Below are positions 55,802 to 64,000 of a DNA stretch of 64,000 bases, one piece after another. Below the pieces are notes generated by a model. It did not search any database, was not told where the DNA came from, and saw only the letters and a list, made by a program, of their open reading frames with translations. This DNA comes from Enterococcus sp. RIT-PI-f. Lineage in GTDB: Bacteria > Bacillota > Bacilli > Lactobacillales > Enterococcaceae. Both the position numbers and the translations under genes were made by a program. Location of the stretch: the NCBI RefSeq assembly GCF_001297065.1, contig NZ_LHOX01000018.1, positions 401,707 to 465,706 on the forward strand. Reading direction: 5' to 3'. The number at the start of each line of letters is the position of its first letter. Positions within the stretch are counted from its first letter, which is position 1.

Positions 55802-56335
55802 ATGAAAAAAAGAGTGGGTATACTTTTGATGAGCAGTATCAGTCTGTTTTTGCTTGCCAGTTGTGGCGAAGAGAATCTCGCGATCAATCATTCGACTGAA
55901 CCACCGGTTTCAGCAGCTTCTGGTGCTGTTGTCAATGGCGAAAGTGATTTGCTGTTGATCCAAACAGACAGCCCTTCCTTCCCTCAGAGTCAAGGCGTCT
56001 ATGATTACCATGAACATGCATTGACGATCGTGAAGCAGTATTTGCCAATCGCAGATATAGAAGAAGATAGTGTGGCTGATCCGCAAACTGTGACAGCGTA
56101 TGAAAAACAGATCAATGACGATTTTGACCGGCATTTTTCACAGACGTCAATCAAAATGACGGATGACCCTTATCAAATTTATCAGGCGGACTTTACAGAT
56201 GCATCTTACACAATCGAAAATGATCGGTTATTGTTAAAAACAGCCGACCAAACATTTACCTTTATCTTTGATCCAGCCAGCAAACAAGCCATTGATGAAA
56301 ATGGCGTCCGCTATGATATTCAAGTGGATGAATAA
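55802..56335 (+). CDS. Predicted lipoprotein, unknown
   Basis: 177 residues with a lipoprotein signal: basic MKKR, hydrophobic core and lipobox LLASC with Cys at about residue 22. The mature part is acidic and shows no family I know; it may be a small DUF4767-like domain (aromatic residues in YQIYQADF, FTFIFDP). The ATG at 55802 follows GAAGGTGG. Probably surface-anchored; no operon partner. Confidence 0.75.
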   Translation: MKKRVGILLMSSISLFLLASCGEENLAINHSTEPPVSAASGAVVNGESDLLLIQTDSPSFPQSQGVYDYHEHALTIVKQYLPIADIEEDSVADPQTVTAYEKQINDDFDRHFSQTSIKMTDDPYQIYQADFTDASYTIENDRLLLKTADQTFTFIFDPASKQAIDENGVRYDIQVDE

Positions 56336-56392
56336 AGGCAACCTGCAAAAAAAGATCGATAGAGTAGCGTTTTCCTTTTACCTTGTTTAAAC

Positions 56393-56442
56393 AAACTGTC
56401 TGGTCAGTTTTTTAGAAGACTGTCTGCCAGGCAGTCTTTTTA
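56393..56442 (+). terminator. Two tandem terminators
   Basis: AAACTG / CAGTTT with T6 (56393-56413), then AAGACTG / CAGTCTT with T5 (56415-56442). Confidence 0.65.
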
Positions 56443-56453
56443 TTGTGTTCGCT

Positions 56454-56481
56454 TTTACAAAATCAAGGTTTCAGCTATAAT
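56454..56481 (+). promoter_or_regulatory. Promoter of the nuclease-helicase
   Basis: TTTACA (56454-56459), 16-base spacer, TATAAT (56476-56481). The transcript would start just before the ribosome binding site AGAAGGTG (56490-56497). Confidence 0.65.
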
Positions 56482-56502
56482 GACAAACGAGAAGGTGAAC
56501 AT

Positions 56503-58932
56503 GTGTATAAAGGAAAAGTAGCAGTCCGAAAAATAGTCGAATTTATCTTGCGCAGAGGAGACATTGATAGCCGCCGCGTCAGCAGCCATACCGCGCAAGA
56601 AGGTGCCCGTATTCATCGCCAATTACAAAAAGAAGCAGGGGAAGACTATCAGAAAGAAGTCTTTTTGAAGCATGAAAGCCAAGTAGGGAAAGATCGGATT
56701 ACTGTCGAAGGACGGGCGGATGGTCTTTTTTTCGATCACGAAAAATCCTGCTGGGTGATCGATGAGATCAAGACATCTGAACCTTACTATGAAGATATCC
56801 AAGCGGATCAGATCGATCTATTTTTTGCTCAAGGTATGGTCTATGCTTATTTGTTTTTGTTGCGGGAAAATGGCAATCCGGAAGAGGAACATCCAGAAAG
56901 CCAAGATACGATCGCTGACACGGCTGAGCCCCTCGATCAAATCGATGTACAGTTGACCTATTATCAGACAACGGAAAAAATCATTACCCGTACCCGCAGA
57001 AGTTTCTCAATCAACGCATTGGCTTCTTTTTATGAATCGTTGTTGCAGGAGTATCATAAATGGATGGTCTTTGAAGAAAATTGGCGGAGAGTCCGCAACA
57101 CATCCTTGCAGTTGCTGCAATTTCCTTATGATACCTTTCGTAAAGGGCAGCGGGAATTGGCTGCTGCTGCCTACAAAACCTTAAAAACAGGGCAACGATT
57201 GTTTGCCGAAGCGCCAACTGGGACTGGGAAGACGATTTCAACGATTTTCCCAGCACTGAAAGTTTTAGGAGAAGAGGGCGGCGACCGTATTTTTTATTTG
57301 ACTGCCAAAACAATCACGCGCCAAGTCGCAGAAGATGCCTTACAGCAGTTAGCTGATACAGGAAGTGAAACCAAAAGTGTGACACTGACAGCCAAAGACA
57401 AAATCTGTTTTCTGGAGGAGCGAAACTGTACACCTGAGCATTGTCCATTTGCCGAAGGGTACTATAACCGCATCAATGAAGCATTGTGGGATCTCCTCAA
57501 TCATGAAAATCAGATCACTCGTGCTGTGATCGAGGCCTATGGGCGTAAGCATACAGTCTGTCCATTTGAACTATCATTAGATGTGAGCGTGTTTTGTGAT
57601 GTGATCATTGGGGATTATAATTATTTATTTGATCCGACTGTTTATTTGCGCCGCTTTTTTGAAGAACCAGAAGAAGACTATTTCTTTTTGGTGGATGAAG
57701 CCCACAATCTGGTCAATCGCTCAAAGGAAATGTATTCCGCTGCTTTGCAAAGACAACTGTTCCAAGACTTGATCAAAAAACTGCCTAAAGCGCATGGGAA
57801 ATTGACACGGGCGCTCAAGAAGGTTGACAAGGATTTCAAGGAAATCGCTGCTTTAGCCAAGGAAGAAGATTGGGTCTATCATCATCAAGCGGCACCCCAT
57901 GACACACTGCTGAAACATTTGCGTCCTTTGGCAGAGTTGATGCAGGAATGGTTGCCGGCCAACGAAGAAGATCCGAGGCAAGAAGATGTCTTGCTGGCGT
58001 ATTTTGATATCAATTATTACCTGAAAATCAGCGAGTTTTATGATGATCACTACGAAACAACCGTCGAAATCGATGCTTACGGGGTGCAAATCAAGCAATT
58101 TTGTATCGAACCCGCGCCTTTTTTGAGCAATGTATTAGACAAAGGCAAAGCAAGTCTGTTGTTTTCAGCAAGCTTCTCGCCTTTGCCTTATTATCAAGAA
58201 GTCCTCGGGGGCGGAAAAGAGGCATTACGCTATCGTTTACCAAGTCCTTTCCCACCGGAAAAGCAAAAAATAGTTGTTGCCGACTATATCCAAACAACTT
58301 ATCACCAAAGAACTGCCAGTATGCCATTGATCGTGGAAGCAATCCAGCGGATGGTGGCAGCCAAGACTGGCAACTATATGGTCTTTTTTCCTTCTTATCG
58401 ATATCTGGACGATGTCGCTGCACTGTTTTCCAGCCAGTATCCTGAAATCGATCTGTTGATTCAGGGAACCGCCATGAATGAACCTGAACGGGAAGCCTTT
58501 TTGGCACGGTTTACCCCTGGTGGTCAAAACAAAGCAGGCGATGTCCAGCAGTCACTGGTTGCGTTTTGTGTATTAGGAGGGATTTTTTCTGAAGGGATCG
58601 ATTTGAAAGGGGAGCGGTTGATCGGTACGGCCATCGTTGGTGTAGGTTTGCCGCAAATCAATCATGAGCAGGAATTGATCCGCAGTTACTACGACCAAAA
58701 AAATCACGCTGGATTTTCCTATGCCTATCAATTGCCGGGCATGAATAAAGTGCTGCAAGCTGCCGGACGGGTGATTCGGGATACCGCGGATACTGGCGTG
58801 GTACTGCTTCTGGATCAACGGTTTCAGACGCCAGTCTACCGATCTTTGCTGCCTTTGCATTGGCAACATGCACAACATGTCCGCAGCCCTGAGGCAATCA
58901 GCCAGCAGCTAGAGGCATTTTGGCATCAATAA
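56503..58932 (+). CDS. PD-(D/E)XK nuclease fused to a DinG/XPD-like iron-sulfur helicase
   Basis: 809 residues. The N-terminal 220 residues form a RecB-like nuclease: GRADG with Asp near 73 and DEIKTS (Glu 88, Lys 90). Then an XPD/DinG helicase: Walker A APTGTGKT near 230, four Cys (KICFLEERNCTPEHCPF and HTVCPF) for an iron-sulfur cluster, DEAH in LVDEAHNL, and C-terminal motifs SEGIDLKG and QAAGRVIRD. Probably a DNA repair enzyme that unwinds and cuts. Start is the GTG at 56503 behind AGAAGGTG; frame upstream overlaps the promoter. Monocistronic. Confidence 0.85.
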   Translation: MYKGKVAVRKIVEFILRRGDIDSRRVSSHTAQEGARIHRQLQKEAGEDYQKEVFLKHESQVGKDRITVEGRADGLFFDHEKSCWVIDEIKTSEPYYEDIQADQIDLFFAQGMVYAYLFLLRENGNPEEEHPESQDTIADTAEPLDQIDVQLTYYQTTEKIITRTRRSFSINALASFYESLLQEYHKWMVFEENWRRVRNTSLQLLQFPYDTFRKGQRELAAAAYKTLKTGQRLFAEAPTGTGKTISTIFPALKVLGEEGGDRIFYLTAKTITRQVAEDALQQLADTGSETKSVTLTAKDKICFLEERNCTPEHCPFAEGYYNRINEALWDLLNHENQITRAVIEAYGRKHTVCPFELSLDVSVFCDVIIGDYNYLFDPTVYLRRFFEEPEEDYFFLVDEAHNLVNRSKEMYSAALQRQLFQDLIKKLPKAHGKLTRALKKVDKDFKEIAALAKEEDWVYHHQAAPHDTLLKHLRPLAELMQEWLPANEEDPRQEDVLLAYFDINYYLKISEFYDDHYETTVEIDAYGVQIKQFCIEPAPFLSNVLDKGKASLLFSASFSPLPYYQEVLGGGKEALRYRLPSPFPPEKQKIVVADYIQTTYHQRTASMPLIVEAIQRMVAAKTGNYMVFFPSYRYLDDVAALFSSQYPEIDLLIQGTAMNEPEREAFLARFTPGGQNKAGDVQQSLVAFCVLGGIFSEGIDLKGERLIGTAIVGVGLPQINHEQELIRSYYDQKNHAGFSYAYQLPGMNKVLQAAGRVIRDTADTGVVLLLDQRFQTPVYRSLLPLHWQHAQHVRSPEAISQQLEAFWHQ

Positions 58933-58941
58933 AACAAAAAT

Positions 58942-58978
58942 AGGCGCTATCCAGACCAACGTGACCTGGATAGCGCCT
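58942..58978. terminator. Bidirectional terminator
   Basis: Perfect 13-bp stem AGGCGCTATCCAG / CTGGATAGCGCCT between convergent genes. Confidence 0.88.
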
Positions 58979-58987
58979 GTTTATTGT

Positions 58988-59479
58988 TTATCGATAATTT
59001 GTAAATTGCAGATCGATCGTCAAAGGCAGTTTCCGTAAAAGTTGCATGACTTCTTGCAAGTCATCGCGGCTTTTCCCAGTGACGCGGATTTGATTGTCTT
59101 GAATCTGTGTTTTGACTTTCAATTTTGCATTTTTGATGGCAGTCGTGATTTTTTTTGCTTGTTCTTTGTCGATACCATTGATCAGCTCAGCCGTTTGGCG
59201 GGCTTTTGCTCCTAAGGCATGTTCGGTTTCTGAAAATTGGATATTTTTGGTGGGTACACTGCGCTTGATCAATTTTGCGAACAAGACATCTTTGATTTGT
59301 TCAACTTTGAAATCATCATCGCCGACCACGGTCATTTTGCTGCCGTCCATTTTGATCTCAACGGTTGATCCTTTGAAATCAAAGCGATTCTTTAATTCTT
59401 TTTCTGCTTGTTGAATGGCGTTTTTGACTTCTTCTGTATTGATCTCTGATACGATATCAAAGCTTGCTTCTTTGGCCAT
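58988..59479 (-). CDS. YajQ family nucleotide-binding protein
   Basis: 163 residues (UPF0234). N-terminal AKEASFDIVSEINTEEVKNA and DFKGSTVEIKMDG, C-terminal KVKTQIQDNQIRVTGKSRDDLQ; two KH-like domains. Binds nucleotides, in some species c-di-GMP. Ribosome binding site GAGGAGG upstream. Confidence 0.95.
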   Translation of the reverse strand: MAKEASFDIVSEINTEEVKNAIQQAEKELKNRFDFKGSTVEIKMDGSKMTVVGDDDFKVEQIKDVLFAKLIKRSVPTKNIQFSETEHALGAKARQTAELINGIDKEQAKKITTAIKNAKLKVKTQIQDNQIRVTGKSRDDLQEVMQLLRKLPLTIDLQFTNYR

Positions 59480-59633
59480 TATTCATCCTCCTCATTAAAG
59501 GTTTGTCTTCATTCTACCATGTTCGAAAAGATTCAGGGAATCAAAAGTAAAATTTTGCAAATAATTGTTTCAATTTTTGACACAAACTGCTATTCTTTGG
59601 AAGGAGATTTTTTAGTGAAGGAGCTAACTGTGA

Positions 59634-60569
59634 GTGAGTAATTTAATAACGAAACATCAACAATCTGAACAATTAAAGAAAATAGGCGTCATCTTGCTTT
59701 CGGGTATTACAGCCGCCATTGCCTTGAACTTCTTTTTGATCCCAGCGCAAGTATTGTCAGCTGGCATGAATGGGGTGGCACAATTGATCGTCGCTTTGGC
59801 GTGGAATCATCTAGGGATTCACTTAAGTACTGGTTTATTCATTTTTATCTTGAATCTGCCGATTTTTGTTTTGGGCTTTATTAAGCTCGGCAAATCATCG
59901 ACATTGCTGAGTTTTATCAACGTTGTCGTTGTTTCACTATTGACGATGATCCTTCCTCAAGGGGCGATCACGGACAATATTTTGGTCAATGCGTTGATTG
60001 GCGGCGTCTTACTAGGTGTTGGCGTGGCCTTCTCGTTGAAAATGGGGTTCACGACAGGCGGCATGGATATCCTTTCCTTGATCTTGTCGAAAACCACTGG
60101 TAAAACTGTGGGTAAATATATGTTTATCCTAAATGGAATCATTGTAATGGTTTCTGGTTTCGTTTTTTCATGGGAAAGTGCCTTATATACGATTATTTCA
60201 ATTTTTGCGATGAGCTATGTCGTAGATATGCTCCACACCAGTCACCAAAAAGTGACAGCGATGATCATTACTACGAATGCCGAAGCAGTAGGTAAAAATA
60301 TTTCGAAGCACATTTTTCGCGGCATGACATTGTTTCCTTCTGTCGGCGGCTATTCTGGTGTTCCCGGCAATATGATCATGATGGTGGTCACCCGTTATGA
60401 GATGTACGACTTAGAACAAGCGGTGTTAGAAGCAGATGGCAATGCCTTTATCAATTTCGTACCGACACAATCGATCACTGGCCGATTTGCGACGGATGAT
60501 GAACAACGCACATTCAAAACCACCGGTGTCTTTCCTGAGCTGAAGATCCACAAAAAGACCCGACCTTGA
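59634..60569 (+). CDS. YitT family membrane protein
   Basis: 311 residues with five or six N-terminal membrane helices (DUF161; GFTTGGMDILSLIL) and a cytoplasmic C-terminal DUF2179 domain (about 220-300). Function unknown. The start is a GTG at 59634, 10 bases after AAGGAG. No operon partner; the next gene starts 73 bases on. Confidence 0.9.
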   Translation: MSNLITKHQQSEQLKKIGVILLSGITAAIALNFFLIPAQVLSAGMNGVAQLIVALAWNHLGIHLSTGLFIFILNLPIFVLGFIKLGKSSTLLSFINVVVVSLLTMILPQGAITDNILVNALIGGVLLGVGVAFSLKMGFTTGGMDILSLILSKTTGKTVGKYMFILNGIIVMVSGFVFSWESALYTIISIFAMSYVVDMLHTSHQKVTAMIITTNAEAVGKNISKHIFRGMTLFPSVGGYSGVPGNMIMMVVTRYEMYDLEQAVLEADGNAFINFVPTQSITGRFATDDEQRTFKTTGVFPELKIHKKTRP

Positions 60570-60642
60570 TCATGGATTCTCCATTTACAAACGGCACAAA
60601 AGAAGGTATGATTTGTTACAAGAAATAAGGAGGTCACCAGCT

Positions 60643-60972
60643 ATGGCATATACAGAAACAGAAGTAGAAGCAATCAAAGAGCGTGTGCTCGCTGCATTGG
60701 AAACCGTGATCGACCCAGAGCTAGGGATTGATATCGTCAATTTAGGTTTGGTTTATGAGGTAGAATTCGATGGAGAATCAGGTCATACAGTCATTAAGAT
60801 GACATTGACAACGATGGGCTGCCCCTTGGCAGATGTCTTGACTGAATCCATCCACGAAGCTTTAGCTGATGTGCCAGAAGTCAGCAATCCAGAAGTCAAA
60901 TTAGTTTGGTATCCAGCGTGGACGACCGATAAAATGAGTCGTTATGCCCGGATTGCGTTGGGGATTAGGTAG
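60643..60972 (+). CDS. MIP18/DUF59 metal-sulfur cluster assembly protein
   Basis: 109 residues of the DUF59 family (SufT/PaaD-like). VIDPELGIDIVNLGLVYEV and MTLTTMGCPLADVL with the conserved Cys that coordinates iron or clusters. Helps insert or mature Fe-S clusters. The ATG at 60643 follows AGGAGGTC. Confidence 0.94.
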   Translation: MAYTETEVEAIKERVLAALETVIDPELGIDIVNLGLVYEVEFDGESGHTVIKMTLTTMGCPLADVLTESIHEALADVPEVSNPEVKLVWYPAWTTDKMSRYARIALGIR

Positions 60973-61026
60973 GAACTTTTTGCTGTTCTCACAAGATAGA
61001 TGATATAGATCAAATAATAAAGTACG

Positions 61027-61069
61027 CACCCTTTCATTCACTGTTCAACAATGGATGGAAGGTTTTTTT
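61027..61069 (+). terminator. Terminator after the DUF59 gene
   Basis: CCTTTCATTC-type arm pairs with GGATGGAAGG (several G-U), T7 follows. Confidence 0.6.
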
Positions 61070-61174
61070 GTATACAAACACGTGGTAAAAATAATGCACA
61101 ATAGGGGAGAAAATTTTGTTTACCTGAGTATCTACTTACAGATCATTCGATGGAATAGAAAAGGAATGTCGTGT

Positions 61175-61491
61175 ATGCATGTTTTCTCAACAGTATTTGT
61201 CTTTGTGTTTATTGTGATCATCCTATATAAAATTGTGGAATTTTTGAGAAACGAAGCGGCAGCAGAAACTACTGTTTCTGCTCGATTAGTCGATAAAAGC
61301 ATGCGTGCCAGTGATGACATGAATGCGAATGGATTTGCTAGACAAAGCATCACATACTATTTATGATTTGAATTGGACAACGTGAAAGGCTGGAATTTAC
61401 TGTCGGACACGGAAAATATACCTTATATGTAATTGGTGATACTGGACTTTTGAGATACCAGCGTAAAAGGTTCAACTCTTTAGCTAGATAA
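61175..61491 (+). pseudogene. Broken DUF2500 membrane protein gene
   Basis: The first frame encodes one membrane helix (HVFSTVFVFVFIVIILYKIV) and the DUF2500 N-terminal part (ETTVSARLVDKS, QSITYYL), then a TGA at 61364. After it FELDN continues in the same frame, and a one-base deletion near 61382 moves the rest to another frame: ERLEFTVGHGKYTLYVIGDTG, LLRYQRKRF, to TAA at 61489-61491. Together they rebuild a full DUF2500 protein of about 105 residues, so the gene carries a nonsense change and a frameshift. A longer open frame from 61055 adds only upstream non-conserved residues. Confidence 0.78.
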
Positions 61492-61609
61492 GCTTCCTTC
61501 AGCCAAAGACGAATATTCCCACAAATACTAAGGAGGATTCTACTTCATCCCCATTGATTTTTCCATTGCCTACAGGTAAACTATTTGAAAAGATTGGGGG
61601 ATCGTATCC

Positions 61610-62551
61610 ATGTTAACAACGAATTTCGGGCCTTACACGTATCAAAATCCTTTTATGAATGCCTCTGGTGTTCATTGTATGACGATTGAAGAAATGGAAG
61701 AACTGGCAGATTCGCAAGCTGGATCATTTGTGACCAAAAGTGCGACTGTCGCGCCGAGAGAAGGCAATCCGGAACCACGCTATATCGATTTAGCTTTAGG
61801 GAGTATCAACTCGATGGGGTTGCCAAACCGCGGCTTGGATTATTATCTCGACTACGCAATCAAAAAACAAGCTGAGATGCCGCACGCATCACCTTTCTTT
61901 TTTTCAGTCGCAGCGATGAATGTCGAGGAAAACATTACCTTATTGAAGAAAATCCAAAGCAGCGCTTTTGAAGGAATCACTGAATTGAATCTTTCTTGCC
62001 CGAATGTACCGGGGAAACCGCAAGTTGCTTATGATTTTGAGTTGACTGCCTCTATATTAAAAAATGTTTTTTCGTTCTTTACGAAACCATTGGGTGTGAA
62101 ACTCCCGCCATATTTTGACTTAGCACACTTCGATCAAATGGCAGATATCTTGAATCAATTTCCATTAATGTATGTCAATTCAGTCAATAGTGTCGGTAAT
62201 GCATTGTTTATTGATCCAGATACAGATACAGTTGTCATTAAACCGAAAGATGGCTTTGGCGGATTAGGTGGTGCTTATATCAAACCGACAGCTTTAGCCA
62301 ATGTGCGCGCTTTTTATACACGGCTGAAGCCTGAAATCAATATCATCGGCACGGGTGGGATTTTAACGGGACAAGATGCCTATGAGCATTTGTTGTGTGG
62401 TGCCAGTATGCTGCAAGTCGGCACACAACTTCACAAGGAAGGGCCAGCTATTTTCGCGCGCTTGAACCAAGAACTATCAGCTATTATGAAAGCAAAAGGG
62501 TACCAACATATTGACGATTTTCGAGGAAAGCTGCAATCAATCACTGACTGA
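61610..62551 (+). CDS. pyrD: Dihydroorotate dehydrogenase, class 1A (fumarate)
   Basis: 313 residues, soluble FMN enzyme that oxidises dihydroorotate using fumarate. N-terminal [28 protein letters not shown] and [15 protein letters not shown], catalytic Cys in [16 protein letters not shown] loop near GTGGILTG. The lone gene, not in the pyr operon, is typical for class 1A in lactic acid bacteria. Its GGGGGATC ribosome binding site lies about 10 bases before the ATG. Confidence 0.95.
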   Translation: MLTTNFGPYTYQNPFMNASGVHCMTIEEMEELADSQAGSFVTKSATVAPREGNPEPRYIDLALGSINSMGLPNRGLDYYLDYAIKKQAEMPHASPFFFSVAAMNVEENITLLKKIQSSAFEGITELNLSCPNVPGKPQVAYDFELTASILKNVFSFFTKPLGVKLPPYFDLAHFDQMADILNQFPLMYVNSVNSVGNALFIDPDTDTVVIKPKDGFGGLGGAYIKPTALANVRAFYTRLKPEINIIGTGGILTGQDAYEHLLCGASMLQVGTQLHKEGPAIFARLNQELSAIMKAKGYQHIDDFRGKLQSITD

Positions 62552-62578
62552 TAAAAAGCTAAAGAAAGAAGGATCGCA

Positions 62579-63100
62579 TTGTTTGAATTGCATAAAGCAA
62601 CGATTGATGATTTGCCGGCATTGATGGAGTTGATCCATCAAGGTATCGCTGCATTGGCTGCTCAAGGATCACCACAATGGCAAAATGGATATGGACCGAG
62701 TGAGGATAAAATCAGAGCTGATATTCTAAAACAAGAAAGCTATCTCCTAAAATCAGAAGGCACAATTGCAGCGGCAGCAGCTTTGGTTTCGGGTATTGAC
62801 CCAGTATATACAGCGATTGAGGGTAAGTGGCTAGGAGAGGGGCCTTATTTATCCATTCATCGTGTGGTCGTTGATCCACGATTCAAAGGCCAACGCTTGA
62901 GTGCAAAGCTTTTGCACGCTTTAGAAGAAGTTGCACGAAACGAAGGGATTTTTGATCTGAGAATCGATACCTATCAAGCCAATACGGCCATGCAGCGGAA
63001 TATCACCACAGCAGGCTACACATTTTGCGGTCATATCGAGTTTCCCATCCCAGATGGCGCACGCCTTGCCTATCAAAAATTGCTCTCAACTGCTCATTAG
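62579..63100 (+). CDS. GNAT family acetyltransferase
   Basis: 173 residues with the acetyl-CoA pyrophosphate loop VVVDPRFKGQRLSAKLL and the YTFCGHIEF C-terminal strand. Substrate unknown. Start TTG at 62579 after GAAGGA; 28 bases behind pyrD, likely co-transcribed. Confidence 0.85.
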   Translation: MFELHKATIDDLPALMELIHQGIAALAAQGSPQWQNGYGPSEDKIRADILKQESYLLKSEGTIAAAAALVSGIDPVYTAIEGKWLGEGPYLSIHRVVVDPRFKGQRLSAKLLHALEEVARNEGIFDLRIDTYQANTAMQRNITTAGYTFCGHIEFPIPDGARLAYQKLLSTAH

Positions 63101-63185
63101 GGTAAAAATTTTTTCATAAAGCACCATTTATAGTTGTCAGAAGCTGGATGACTTGCTAAGATAAGCACGTAAAGGACGGTGCCGA

Positions 63186-63371
63186 ATGAAAAAAAGAATC
63201 AAAAAGAAAAAAGCCTACAAAAAATATATCCAAGATATTTTTACTGGATATGAAGACATGTTGGAAAATCCAGAACTAAGCGAAAAAAAATTCGTCTATC
63301 TAAAAGAAGAAACGATTTTAAAACGTGATGAAAACAATCAGATCCGTTTTAGAACGATCGACATTGACTAA
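63186..63371 (+). CDS. Small highly charged protein, unknown
   Basis: 61 residues, with a Lys/Arg-rich start (MKKRIKKKKAYKKYIQ) followed by an acidic, helical segment. No membrane helix or motif. Ribosome binding site AAAGGACGG lies upstream and a terminator follows, so it is probably real. Not recognised. Confidence 0.65.
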   Translation: MKKRIKKKKAYKKYIQDIFTGYEDMLENPELSEKKFVYLKEETILKRDENNQIRFRTIDID

Positions 63372-63395
63372 ACTACCTTGATGGTAGTTTTTTTT
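63370..63395 (+). terminator. Terminator after the small charged protein
   Basis: AACTACC / TGGTAGTT with T8; ends upstream transcription before the rRNA promoters. Confidence 0.85.
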
Positions 63396-63524
63396 CTTTC
63401 ATTTGGACTGAAAGAAATTTCAGAAAAAAAGCTTGCTCTTTCATGTTAGGAGTGGTAAATTTATCAACGTTGGCAAAACGCCAGCAGGTCAAAATATACT
63501 TTTCAAAAAACATTGAAAAAGTGC

Positions 63525-63747
63525 TTGACCAAATCTGAAACAGATGATATTATAACTGAGTCGCAAAAATAAATTGATTGATCGTTGTTGATATGACAAT
63601 AAATTAATTAAAAAAAGTTGTTGACAAATAACAAATCATTTGTTATTATGATTAAGTTGCTAAGGCAGCCGACACGTTGTTGCAAAACAACGAGCGAAAA
63701 AAACTTTTATAAAAAGTGTTGACAATCACTTGTCACTCTGATATGAT
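63525..63747 (+). promoter_or_regulatory. Three tandem rRNA promoters P1-P3
   Basis: P1 TTGACC (63525-63530), 17 bases, TATTAT (63548-63553). P2 TTGACA (63621-63626), 17 bases, TATTAT (63644-63649). P3 TTGACA (63719-63724), 17 bases, TATGAT (63742-63747). All have the optimal spacer, roughly 95 bases apart, typical of strong rRNA promoters. The 130 bases upstream of P1 hold no gene. Confidence 0.85.
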
Positions 63748-63913
63748 ATAAAAGTTGCCAACGCAACACTGTAGACCTTTGAAAACTGAACAAAGCAAGC
63801 AAACGAACCAATGTGTAGGACGCTTCGTTTATATGAAGCAAATACATGCAAGCAATAGCTAGCAAAGTTTTAATTTTATGAGCTTAACGATCCTTTGGAT
63901 CGTTCAAACAAAT
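63748..63913 (+). promoter_or_regulatory. rRNA leader with boxA-like element and processing hairpin
   Basis: Contains CCTTTGAAAACTGAACAAA (about 63776-63794), a typical Gram-positive pre-16S leader sequence near boxA, and a perfect hairpin AACGATCC / GGATCGTT (63886-63904) just before the 16S gene. Confidence 0.65.
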
Positions 63914-64000
63914 CATTATGAGAGTTTGATCCTGGCTCAGGACGAACGCTGGCGGCGTGCCTAATACATGCAAGTCGAACGCTTTTTCTTTCACCGGAGC
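63914..64000 (+). rRNA. rrs: 16S ribosomal RNA, 5' end
   Basis: The universal 27F site AGAGTTTGATCCTGGCTCAG begins at 63921, so the mature 5' end is at about 63914. The V1 loop GCTTTTTCTTTCACCGGAGC points to Enterococcus casseliflavus or E. gallinarum from memory. The gene runs off the window. Confidence 0.97.

Noticed and set aside
58101..58445. 114-residue ORF inside the nuclease-helicase gene
   Set aside because: Alternative frame of a gene whose own frame carries all helicase motifs.

Overview
The window is one continuous stretch of a low-GC Gram-positive chromosome that can be assigned to Enterococcus, most likely the E. casseliflavus / E. gallinarum group. The last ~90 bases are the 5' end of a 16S rRNA gene whose V1 region (GCTTTTTCTTTCACCGGAGC) fits that group from memory, rather than E. 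faecium or E. faecalis. The gene content also fits: E2 of pyruvate dehydrogenase with two lipoyl domains, pyruvate oxidase, com genes, UPF0223-suhB-typA.

Layout. 1-2.9 kb: a magnesium-responsive leader (3' part of an M-box riboswitch, its terminator, then a proline-rich leader ORF with two mutually exclusive hairpins) in front of an MgtA-type P-type ATPase. 3.0-8.5 kb: pdhABCD operon. 8.5-19 kb: housekeeping and transport genes (PTS EIIC-like protein, O-acetylhomoserine sulfhydrylase, MFS permease, DJ-1 protein, TMEM175 channel, UPF0223, inositol monophosphatase, typA, rlmD). 19.0-28.6 kb: a visibly AT-rich accessory island directly downstream of rlmD, containing a decayed large serine recombinase, a two-gene DUF262 (GmrSD-like) operon, IS3 and IS30 remnants, a PD-(D/E)XK-like nuclease, an AraC/GyrI regulator with a PUA/ASCH-like partner, and a complete AbiE type IV toxin-antitoxin pair with two operator dyads. 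28.7-46 kb: core metabolism and transport again (isochorismatase, NfeD-flotillin operon, pyruvate oxidase with a cre site, MerR/MFS/DUF4811, an amino-acid ABC transporter with a fused binding protein-permease plus aminotransferase, a LysM-3D wall protein, gpmA, ACT-DUF711, TPM protein, HAD phosphatase). 46.3-51.1 kb: comEA-comEB-comEC-holA and convergent rpsT. 51.2-63.4 kb: pit-DUF47 phosphate uptake operon behind a Pho-box-like repeat, uppP, phosphatase and MBL hydrolase, a lipoprotein, a nuclease-helicase, YajQ, YitT, DUF59, a broken DUF2500 gene, pyrD, GNAT. 63.5-64 kb: three tandem sigma-A promoters and the start of an rRNA operon.

How the parts work together. The island looks like the remains of an integrative element at a known target gene (rlmD/rumA) that has kept several plausible defence modules while its recombinase and insertion sequences decayed. 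The most unusual regulatory element is the mgtA leader: it combines an M-box with a short Asp/Pro-rich ORF whose 3' end can fold either into a GNRA-capped hairpin or into a hairpin that hides the mgtA ribosome binding site. This resembles in logic, but not in sequence, the Salmonella mgtL-mgtA leader. The most interesting protein-coding candidate is the overlapping DUF262 gene pair. CcpA-like sites (spxB, PTS EIIC gene), a Rex-like site (pdh), ArgR-like dyads (ABC transporter), a WalR-like site (LysM-3D) and Pho-box repeats (pit) give a coherent picture of carbon, redox, cell-wall and phosphate control; all are predictions from motif reading only.
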